A DNA stretch of 64,000 nucleotides from Toxonevra muliebris (taxonomy: Eukaryota > Arthropoda > Insecta > Diptera > Pallopteridae): positions 14,212,708 through 14,276,707 of the forward strand of contig OY829329.1 in the NCBI GenBank assembly GCA_963691655.1. Direction: 5' to 3'. Made by a program: the position numbers and the translations under genes. Positions 27,501-39,500 of this stretch are shown here, one piece after another. How positions within the stretch are numbered: the first letter of the stretch is position 1; every line of letters begins with the position of its first letter. The notes under the pieces were generated by a model. The model saw nothing but the letters and a program-made list of their open reading frames with translations. It ran no database searches and had not been told where the DNA came from.

Positions 27501-30500
27501 CCACATTTGTAGTTGTAATCGTCTTACAATCTATTTTTAATTTGAGAGCAGCAAAACAGAAAAAGAGAGAAGTGAGAGCAGAAATGCAAAAAAAGAAGAA
27601 GAAAGAAAAAAAAAATTTTTTTTTTCAAACTCAACAAATACCGTTTGCCAATTGAGAGTGTTTGCAGTATCAATTTCCGCGACACACTGTGAGAGCAAAA
27701 AGAGCTAGGAGAGGGTTATAAATTAACGAATGTGCACACATTTACAATCACATAAACAAATTTGTATACGTATGGGGAAAGTAAATAAATTTCAGAGAGA
27801 GAGAGAGAGAGAGAGGGCGCACAGTTGAAAAAAAACAGCAACAACAATGGTAGTGTAAATGTAGTTGCTCTTTGATACTTTTTTCAGTGCTCTTTCGATC
27901 TCACAACAAGTCATACTTACGTTCTCTCACTTGCTCTTCTCTCCCCCACCCTTCTTCTATCTGCAGCATTAGTTTCAAATATATAATTGAAATAAAAATT
28001 AATGAAAATAAAATACATAATGCTTTGAATTGATAATCAGTGCTTAATTTCATATTGCTGTTAATTTTAAAGTGCTAGTTTAAATAATGTATAAAGTATT
28101 TACTTAAATTACATAAATGTGCAAAGCAAAAAAATAATAATAATGAAACGAATGTTTTTATACCCAACGTAGTGTTGTTTTTTTTTTCTACACTGCGTGC
28201 AACAACAATAGCAGCAGTTGCAGCTAGAGTTTTTTTTCTCAACCGCATCACGTGTTCTCCTTGTTCACAGGTCCGCAAAATTTGTGTCCAACATTCAAAA
28301 ACCACAAAAAAAAAAACAACCAAAAAAAATTGCATACTTTTTAACGAAAATTTTCGTGAAAGAACTTCTAATAAATGTAAGTAGGTAGAACAAAAACAAA
28401 AAAAAAAAACAAAAAAAAAATGGGGAGAACGCAATGAGGCATAGAAGCAAAAAAGGGAGAGGAACATACTTTATGTTACATCACACACTCTCAAAGCAAA
28501 TACGGTTTTAGCTCGCTAAGCTTTCTTCCTCTCAACTTCCAACTTTCAATGGCCGACCGACGACCGACGACCGACTCTTGCTAAAGTTGAAATGATTGTG
28601 CAGCTTTTTCTTCTGCCTCTGGTGAATTTGTTGCTCTTACTGCTTTATATGCATTGAAGTTGAAATTTGTGTTCTAGTTTTTTTTTTCTATTTGCTTTTT
28701 GTTTTTTTGTTTTTCGCTTTTTGCTTTAAACTAATTTTGTAGCTACTTAAATTGTTAGTCATTTGCAACACGTGGTGTTGTTTTTGAAGAAAAAAACATA
28801 CGAAAAAGTTTTTACTTGAAAGTTTGCAGTTGTTAACACTCATCTTCGGAATTCAGAGAGAGAGAGAGTGGGAGAGAGAGTGGGAGAGAGAGTGGGAGAG
28901 AGAGTGGGAGAGAGAGAGTGGGAGAGAGAGTGGGAGAGAGAGAGAGTGGGAGAGAGAGAGTGGGAGAGAGATAGTGGGAGAGAAAGAGAACAAGAGAAAG
29001 AGAAAAGAATGTAGTTTCTTATGCTCACCATGTGCTAATGTTTTGTAATTTTACAGTTTTCAAAAGAAATTATCACCAAACAACTAAAATTGATACAAAA
29101 ATTTCTCATCAACTACTAAATTTAAGCTCTTGTAAAAATTAAAAAATTATTATTTAGTTATACCTTAAATTTCTTTTATGAATACTCGTATGTATTTGTC
29201 TTCAAGTCAATAAATTTCCTATTTTAATTTCCTTCTTCCAATTTCAAACATTTCCTATTTGATTATGTATATATTTTGTTACATATATACTACATTCATA
29301 TGTTTGAATATTTTCAGATCCCCCTTTGGTTACATTACGTCTTGGCTCAACTCTTTCACCCGATGATATCAAGGAAGGTGATGATGTTTATTTCGAGTGT
29401 CACGTACAATCGAATCCTCAATGGCGGAAACTCTTGTGGTTGCATAATGTAAGTAATTTGTTATGATAGCAGTGAGAGTATAGTATAGTGGTGGTGAACA
29501 ACAACAACAACAAAAAGAGCTACTGTTGTTATTGATGTTGTTGTTGTTGTTATTTCTCTATTGCTCCATCGAAATTGTATTCAAAATGTTATTGAAATTG
29601 TTAGGTTTTACATTTGGGAATAGAGGAAGTATATAGTATTATACCGCATACCACAGATGTACTCGTATATATGTATATGTATGTATATTGTGAAAGTAAT
29701 ATGTTGATAATGATGATGATGATGATGACGTGAAAGTGTGTAGTGCAAGATAGAAGTGTATTTTTAGAAATCTAACACACATACATATTCACATCGATTT
29801 GTGTGTGTGTGTATGTTGGTTTGTTTGTATATATCTAAAATGTAGGACAAATTGTTCAGTTCAATAAATTGTCGTCAATTATGAAGTATGTGTATGATTT
29901 GAATTAACGATTAAATTTTAGTAATCGTATATGTTTAGGTATATATAGCAGTTACTTTGGCAATAAATTATACGTATACTAGTCTTCATAATCGGTAGCT
30001 ATGTTATTGTATCTATATGAATTATATATATTTCGATTTTCAAAATCTGTTTGGAATTTATGTATTAAATTATTAAATTAGTTTAAGTGAATTGATAATA
30101 ATCTCTTGTTTTTGAGTTGAAGTGAAATTCCACGACAAATTTCATAGCGCTGTTTGCGTTGGGTGTTGAGGAAACAGTTTAAGTGTCTTAAAAAATTACT
30201 CTACAATAACAAAATATACGACATTTAATTTTACCATAACTTTATAGTTTTACTCTGAGTATAAATAACATTTCAATGTTGTCTACTTATTGATTTGTAA
30301 GACAACGAAAAATAATAACCACGAGTTTTGTTGCTAGTGCATTAAATTGACAACATTGGCCACAGAAAAAAAAAAAACAAAAAACTGAGAATGCACGTTC
30401 TCTCAGTTTCAGATGCGCTCACTCTCTCAGGTAAAAATTTAGTTCTGCATTAAATAACTGTGAAATATTATGCCATTGTCCTCAGTTTTCTCCCATGAAA

Positions 30501-33500
30501 TAATGGCAACATGAGTCTGAAGAGAAGTCGGCAACATTTATTCATTCAAATGCTAGTGCCGTAAATTGGCAACATTGTTCACAGAGAACAGCTGAAAAAT
30601 ACTTAGCTCAGAGTGCAGCAAGAGTCTGAAGAGAAGTCGGCAACATTTATTCATGCAAATGCTAGTGCAGTAAATTGGCAACATTGTTCACAGAGAACAG
30701 CTGAAAAATACTTAGATCAGAGTGCAGCATGAGTCTGAAGAGAAGTCGGCAACATTTATTCATGCAAATGCTAGTGCAGTAAATTGGCAACATTGTTCAC
30801 AGAGAACAGCTGAAAAATACTTATATAAGAGTGCGCTCTCTATCAGTTTTAAATACGTTCACTCTCTTAAGTGTTTTTTTTTAGTGAAATAACTGCGAAA
30901 TATTTTACGCGATTGTACTCAGTTTTCCCCCCATTAAATACTCGCAGCATGAGTCTAAAGAAAAGTCGGCAACATTTATTCATGCAAATTGGAATCTACC
31001 ATTTCAATAGTGCAGAAAATCACCACACATTTTTGTTGCTGGCTGGCTCAGGTTTAGCCCTCCCCTTCCACCCCCACCACCACGGACGGTCTGAAGATAA
31101 TTATTGCATTATTGCCACAAAAATTATCCATAAATAAAGCATATCACATATGACTAAGTCTCAAATTTTCAAATAATTTTAATGAAATTAAAAATTTTAT
31201 TATAAAATATTTTATTTATTTTCAATTAATATTAATGAAATTTTATTTTATTTCAATGAAATATCAAAATAATAAAACTGATTCGGAGTACGGTCCCAAT
31301 TATTTAAAAATAAGTCAACTACATGCAGTAGCTTGTATTAAATTAAATAAAAATTTAAATTATTATTTTCCCAATGTCTTTAGTATTACTTTATTTTCAT
31401 TTTGCATAATTTTTCTGTACCTACAATGTAATATAGCTTTTATTTTAACGTATATTTTCCTGTCATATATTAATGAAAAGAAAAAATAAACAAACAAACA
31501 AACACTGGCGACACTACCACATTAATCTGCATACTACATTAAGCCACCTCTCTCTCAACTTTACTCTTTTCTTCTCTCTCTCTCTCTCTCGCTTTCTCTC
31601 TTCTTTACTCTACTCTCATCTCTCTTCTCTGCTCTTTTCTTTATATAGGGCATACATTTGGAGCACAATACTTCAGCGCGCGTCATACGCTCGAATCAGA
31701 GTTTGGTGTTGCAAAAAATTACAAAACACTACGCAGGAAATTATGCATGCAGCGCCATTAATGATGAAGGTGAAACTGTCAGCAATCAACTGCCACTGCG
31801 TGTTAAATGTAAGTGGAAGTATATTTATTTTTTTTTAAATGCAAAAAAAAAAAACAAAAAATTCATTCATTTATTCATTTCGTAAAAATATAAAATATTT
31901 TTTTTAACTATAAATGGAAATATGAGCCGCGCACAAATTACTTGGTATGCGTATTTTTTTGACCTCCATGGGTTGAGCTAGAAAAAATTTTTTTTAGCTA
32001 TAGAGTAGAATTTTGAATTGTTTCAATAGATTTTCCTCACTCCTGATTTTTATATTTTTTTATTTCAAGAAAATTTTTTCTCCTAAACTTCAGGGTATAT
32101 CTAAGGCTATGATGTTCTACACATGACTGCGTTTGGCCTAGCAAAAGCTTAAATGATGTATCTGTTGTTTAGTTTAAAGAATTCTAGTACATAAGATTTT
32201 AGGTCTCTTCCCTCGTTATAGAAAATATCTTACTTCTAAAAAGTATTTTCAAATCTCTTTGAATCTATCCACCATATAATTGGAGGTTTAATTATACAGT
32301 TGTAGTAACAATTTGTTAGCATTATGCTTGGTATGTGAAAATATTTCCTTCTTGACGTTGACGTTGAGTTTGAAGCAAAAAAAAAACAAAAAACAAAAAA
32401 AAAAAAAAAGTCAAATGAAAAATTTTTGTAATTAATCAAATTTTTTTTTTGCTAGTTGTTACTTGTTTGTAAATATTTTTCAAAGCTTCATACTCGCACT
32501 CAAAAATGTGTGTGAAATAATGCGTAGGACTTAATTTTTATGTAGATACTTTTGCTTCGTTTAGGCCGAAAGAAAGACATATTTATTTTTACCAATCTTC
32601 GCTTGATTGCGTCTCTTTGTAAATAAACAAATTCTGATTCAATTAAACGGGAAGGAAATTCAACTAACCGAGGAGCTTGAGTATATTTTGTACTAAAACT
32701 GCAATATTTGTGAGGTAATTAAACGGAAAAAAATATGTAAAGTAACCAGGAACTTTTGTATACACAAGAACAAGTACTGGCGAATTCAAGAGGAGAAGGG
32801 TAAAAAACCACTCCTTCCATTCCTCAGGTATTTCAAAAAAAAAAAAAAATAAATAAATAAATCTCCGAAATTTTTAAGATAACAGTTTTAAAAGTATATT
32901 TTTTCCTTTTTTTAATTCTACAAAATGGCGGTGTTGTATCTTTTTTCCATATAAACCTAGGAACTTCAAAACTGTGGTTATAATTTTTCAATTTGGGTTA
33001 GGTTTACTTGGCTTTTTAAATAAGAACCACTCTAATGGATTAATAAATATGATCAAAAAACTCTCTCTCTCTCTCTCTTTCTTTCTTTCTGAGAGTTAAA
33101 ATATTAAAATACAACAAAGTCGGGCGAAAACTGTGTTACATTTATAAGATCCACTCTAACGGATTACTAAATATGAACAAAAAACTCTCTCTCTGTCTCT
33201 CTATCTCGCTCTGAGAGTCAAAATATCAAAATACAACAGAGGTAGGCGAAAACTGTATTACATTTATAAGATCCACTCTAATGAATTATGAAATGTGAAC
33301 CAATAACTCTCTCTCTCTCTCTCTCTTTATCTCTTTCTTTCTCTGAGAGTCAAAATATCAAAATGTAGCGAAAACTGTATTACATTTATAAGATCCACTC
33401 TAATGAATTATGAAATGTGAACAAAAAACTCTCTCTCTCTCTTCATCTCTTTCTTTCTCTGAAAGTCAAAATATCAAAATATAGTAGAGGCAGGCGAAAA

Positions 33501-36500
33501 CTGTGTATGTATAAGAAACAGTCTAACGAATTATGAAATATGATCAAAAACCTCTCTCTCTCTGTCTGTCTTTTTGAGGCAGTCGAAAACTGTGTTTCAT
33601 TTCCATACGTTTCCTTTACATACATAGGTGAGAGAGATTTCTGGGCATGTGCTCTCTCTCTCTCTCTCTCTCTGCTACGTACAATGTGCGGTGTTATATT
33701 AGTTCATCGCTTCTTAGTAGTTGTAAATCTTTTTAAATTTAATAATTTTTCATACAAAATTTTATAATTAGTTGATGGTAAATCAACGCAAGTTTATAAT
33801 AGCAATGCATTAGATAATAGCAAACTGTGAATTGAATTATTGCAAGTTATGATAGATATTCAATAAACTGAAAATACCACATTCGTGTCATATAAAACTC
33901 CTTATTATGTCGTCCTACTCTGTGCATCGTTGTGCTTAATTTTCGATCAATATGAAACTGTTTTTAAATTTGAATCTTGAATGGTGAACTGATTTCCCCA
34001 GATAAACATAATGTCTCTCAACTGATTAAGTGCTGTGGAAATCTGGAAATCAATTAAATTTTGAACAATTTACATTAATATTAATTTGTATTTACAATAC
34101 TAAGTAAACTAAATGCTTCTTAACCATAACTACGAGTATTTAAAATAATAAAATCCATTTAAATTACATAATCTAAATCATCAAATTTACTTAAACTAAT
34201 TCAGTCAATCATTCATTGTTTTGTTTGTTCTTTCCATTCTATTTTATTATATTTTGTTGTTGTTGTTGTTTTTCTTTTATACAGACACACCTGTTTGTAA
34301 ACATTTAGATCGTGTTATACTAATTGGTGCCTCAAAGGATGAAACTGTTGAAGTTGCGTGTGAAATACAAGCAGATCCGCCTCCAAGGTATGTGTATTAT
34401 ACATATATATGTATTAGTGTGTGAGAGCGTGTCACTCAAATTAATAAATTTGTATGTGTGTGTGTGTGTGTGTTGTTGTGTGTATGGCTTTGTTTTATAA
34501 GTAAATATGAGTGTGAAACATTAACTCTTTTTTTTCTAGCTATATGTTATTGTTGTAAAAGAATTGCATGTATGAATGCGTATGTCACGTGTGTATATGT
34601 GTGTTTGAGAGAGGGAGTGTGTAAACAGGAAATGTATTTTTATTATTATACTTAGTATGTGTGTGTATGTGATTACCCTTAAGGGTAGGGAAAAAGTGTT
34701 TTATTATGTTCTCTAAAGAATTATGTAAAGTGTAATGAATATTATAAAAAATATTGTACTAGTTACAATAAAATATGTGAGCACAAAAAAAGGTTTAGAA
34801 AATTAACACAAAACTAAAGTATTTACCTACACTTTTGTGGTCATTATTCTTAAATAATTTATATGCTTATTTTACTTAATGGTCAAAAATAAATTTAGAA
34901 TTTAATTAAATGAGTATAATGGGAATTTGGTTAACTAAAATGTATGTTTTTTAATTATCATTTTAGTTAAGTAATTGTATTTTGCTTTGTTTTTATTATA
35001 AATTAATAAAAATCATTGTCAGAAGAAACTAAAAACCATTCAAAAGAACATGTATTCCGATTGATTTTCATCACCACGTTTGAGTGGGCATGAAACTTCA
35101 TTTCATTTGAATGCTTTACTTTTTACTTTGTTCATTTGTGTCATTTATGGCATAATAAGGACGTATGTAGCTCATACATAATAAAAATATGTAAAGCAAT
35201 GCCATGAAATCATAAAAAAATAAATTTATCTATAAATACTGCTGATATGGATATGGATATGACCACCAGCGAATGCACGGAGGAGAAGGGACCACCTACA
35301 CTTACCGCCTTTCTGATGAAAATTAATGTGCAAAAGTGTAACTGTGGTGAGAGTGAATAAGAGCTAGTATAAGCGGAGTTTACATTTGCATGAAAATTTG
35401 CTGCAAGTCTCTCTCAGATAATTTTTTTTTTTTTTTTGGAGGAAATTGTTGCTATAAACAAAAAAAAAAACTAAGAAACGTTCGGTTTCTCATTCAAAGC
35501 AATTTACTCTCAAAAATACTCTCTAAAAGAAATTTCGGCAATTTTCTTGTAGATGTAAACTTCGCCTAAGTAGAGAGTAAGTCATATTTTTCTTTATATT
35601 AAACAGAGTGACAAAGAGCGCATCAATAGACACCAGTGCTTTCGTTTGCACTATAGACTAATAAAAAAGTTGAATAAATACTGACATTACCAATGCCTTT
35701 CAAACTGTTCTCAGTTATTCTCAGAGTATTTTTATTTTTATTTTTTATATGCTTCTCCATTTTCATCGTCTTAATTCCGTTAGTATAGTTAGTATTGTTT
35801 ACTTCGAAATATGCCGCCATATTAAAAAAGAGAGTAGAGAGAGTAGTAGAGTAAAGAGCGGCAAAGCGCCGTTACCGACATTTACATAAACCAGCGGTGG
35901 CCACCTATACATACACAATGATCGATTGAGCACTTTTTCTATGGAAATGAACTCTGTACGTGTGAAATTTCTTACGCTGTTTTGCTGCGTGTATTGCTAC
36001 CCATTCAACTTTGTTATTGTATTAAGCTAAGGTCTCCATCGATTTGTTATTGTTTCTTTTTAACATTGTGCTCTCTTTGAAATGAATACTTAAGGCGAAT
36101 TCACAAACCAAGTGCCGCGCTCTCTTTTGGTTTTTTTATATGAAGTTATAAGAATTTAAAAGAGCAACTTCATATAAAAAAACAGAAACAAAAGAAAAAA
36201 GAAAATGAATCGGATTTCTTTTAGTGCTAGTTTTAATAGAAAAAATGCAAAACAACAATAAAAAATATGCGGAGATCAATTCATTATATATTTCACAAAA
36301 AAAAAAAAAATTTAGTTTTTTATTTTACTTCCATTTCACTAAGGTTAAAATGGCTGGTGCTGATCAAAATTCTGAGATTTGATTCATTTGTATGATATTT
36401 GAATGACAGTGTAAATTGTTGAATTAAAATGCAATTATTTACATCATAAAAATTACTTTATTTTTTAAATTTCTCTTCAACAATTACAAAATTTTTTTTT

Positions 36501-39500
36501 CCCCTGCAGAACATTTCGTTGGAAGTTTAACAATTCTGGTGAAACACTCGATGTGGGTAGTGAACGTTTTAGTGTCAATGGCAGCAGAAGTATATTAAAG
36601 TATACACCAGTGACAGATCAGGTTTGTATCATATAATTTATAAAATTACCGTACTTTTCGCTTAAGAAAAATGGTTCGTTATAAGCGAAAGTTTGCCTCA
36701 AACGGTTTATGCATTCGATTTGTGTTTGATACTTAGTTCACAGTAATCGAAAGTTCTTTTTAAACGAAAAGTACTGTAGTTATAATATACATTTAATATG
36801 ACTTGATACTTAGAAATTAATATATGTTAATAAAAAATGCTTATAAAATTTATAAACATTTCATCTACAGGATTATGGTACCCTATCATGTTGGGCCTCA
36901 AATGAAGTGGGCACACAAAATCAACCTTGTCTATTTCAGGTGGTTCTAGCTGGTAAATATTGTATAAATTTATTCATTTTACAAAAAAAAAAAAAAAAAA
37001 AATCATTACATATATTTCGACTGTGTATGTGTGAACTGTAATCCCAGTAGGAAATGATATCATGCTGATGCTTTTATGAATGCATAGCATTAAAAAATAA
37101 GACATACGTGCTAAAAATATTGTCAAATGCTGCTTCAAGCTTTTGTAGGTGGGAACTTTGGGTAAGTTTCAGTGATTAGGGTCAGACTTTAAAGATTTTT
37201 TTATTTGTAATCAAAATTTTATTAATAATTTTTAATATTCTCATAACATAAATGCGAATTTTTTGGACTTCGCTTTTGGATTTTTTAATATTTTTACCAG
37301 AAGTCGTTCAAGTTTGAGATTCACTGTAAAAGATTGATAAAGAGAGGATTTACCGACCAATAGCAGCACTCTCTTTTGTTTTTTTCTTTATATGAAGTTT
37401 TTACTCTTTCTATTTAAGAGAGCGAAAACTTCATATACATAAAAAAAAATGAAAAGAGAAAGAGAGATGCAAGAGCCATCTTGTTTTCGGATCACTACAA
37501 TCAGTCAAAAAGGTTTTTGTTCCATTCCGAATAGAATGGAATATAATTTTTTGCATTCTGGTTATAACAAAAATTTGACGAAACTACTAGAAATTATTGG
37601 TATTTTTTTTTAAATTAATTCTAAAACATTAATCATTTATTTGTAAGTTAGATTTACTTCAAAAGCGTGAGGCTTAAATATATTTCTGCTTACTCATTTA
37701 ATTTCCTACTGGGTTTACCAAACACGTAAACGTTTGTATGTAGACCTATGTCGGTAAACATAGATCGGTATTAAATACGAGTGCATCCGTATGTCCGTCC
37801 ATATGTATTTCCTAAAATCGTATATTCAATCAAATAAAAATCGTATTTTTTCATCATTCATTCATTCATTCATTTTTTTTTTTACTTTCATTCTCTATTT
37901 ATTTTCGGCACACCGGAACATTTTCCACATTGAATTTGCTGCTTAATTTCCTGTACATCTTTCTCCATCTCCATCCATTCATCCATTTATCTACGTTTCT
38001 ATTGCTATCTATTTGAACTATTACCTGTGTGTTTTTGTGTGTTTTTGAACACACAGCACTGCCAAATGCTGTGACTAATTGTACTGTCTTCAATCGTACG
38101 GAACTCAATGTTGACATTCAATGCATACCCGGCTATGATGGCGGTCTTCCGCAAATATTTGTTTTGGAAATGTTTTCAACACGCACCGGAATAACAAGGT
38201 AAGCATTTTAATGAATTCAATATTGAATGGAGCAATTTTTGTTTTTTTCTTTTTTTTTTTTGGTTTTGCTTTTGCTTTTGTTTTTTTTTGTTTTACTTAT
38301 TTTTTGGGTGATAGTTTTACTCTAGAAAAGGATGAAATTTTGTGTAAAGTGGGAGGATTGAATTCAATTGCAACACATGTGTCTGACGATTGATTTAGAA
38401 AATGTCAACAGAATGCCTGACATTTTAAAGATAATCTTTCAGTTATATTCTGAAATTTAAGCTTGAAAATATATAAAACCAAAAATTTGATTAAAATTTC
38501 TCTCTGAATGCCAATATTTTATTTTCATATTCTGTTTATAAAATTTATAATGAATTTCTGAGTAAAATTGTATAGAAAATTGATAATTGCTGAATGCGGT
38601 TGAAAAATATTTCATTAAATTAATTTTGCTTTGTGGATAAAGTTGAGTTTTTTTTTTTTTTTGGTTTTTGTTTTTGAATACTAAATGAATTTCATGAATT
38701 TTTAATAGTGTGAAAATTGTTGGAAAACATGATGTAGGGGAGTAGAAAGGGAACACATTCCAGGGATTTTAGCAGAAAAGTTTTAGTATTTTTAGAATGT
38801 GGTACTTTCATTGAGTGACAATATTTTGATAATGCATAATACGAAAGAGCTTGGAGTTAGTACTTATTATGGCAAGTTTAGGAAAGAGATGATTCGACTC
38901 GAGGGTAGTGGCGACTAGTGGGATGAGTTTTATAGATTAAAAATGGGATGTTAATTAGTTGCGTCTAGGTATATGCTGTGCAAAATATAGAATACTATTA
39001 AATTCACAGGGGGCTTTTTGGTATGAAATACTTCCCTCCTCTTCATAAAAAATTTTATCACCAATTATGAAGGTTTTTCCTCAACTTATGGAGGTTTGGA
39101 AGAAACGTAAAGACCCAAACTTCCTTATTTCTCTTCTATAGATCAGTTAATGAAAGGGAGAGAACGTGATTAGAATCTAAATTTTCTTTGTCTTATTCAC
39201 AAGAAATAAAGTTATGATTTTTTTTTTTTTTTTGGCTGTGTTGATAAGTAAAATTTCAGAAAATATTCGTAAAATATTAACCCAGATATGCCCATTGTCC
39301 TATATGTAGGTCACTTCGGAAATGTTTGGTTTTGAATAAATGATAAAAACTTTTTGAAGTGTATTACAAATAGGCCATTGGGCATATCTGGGCATATCAT
39401 TAAAGCAAACCAATTTTCAGACATCTTCTTTCATACTCAGGGTTCTGAATATGCTGGAAGTACTCTCAAAAAGTATTCTGAGATGAATTACGGCAATAAA

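Larger units (their letters stand above)
22066..29317 (+). other. Intron 6 (7.3 kb)
   Basis: Contains the mariner-TIR/GAATTC satellite block (22304-24033), CA/TG-rich DNA (25100-25470), an IR120 element (25801-25922), a ~172-bp duplication (25940-26260), pyrimidine-rich DNA (27040-27300), a reversed R1 copy (27405-27660) and a GAGTGG microsatellite (28855-28985). No coding exon recognised. Confidence 0.75.
34388..36509 (+). other. Intron 9 (2.1 kb)
   Basis: TG-rich microsatellite after the donor, a segment with GTAGATGTAAACTTCGCCTA resembling 39898-39920, a reversed IR120 element (35892-35991) and a palindromic family-P element (36110-36196). No coding exon recognised. Confidence 0.75.
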
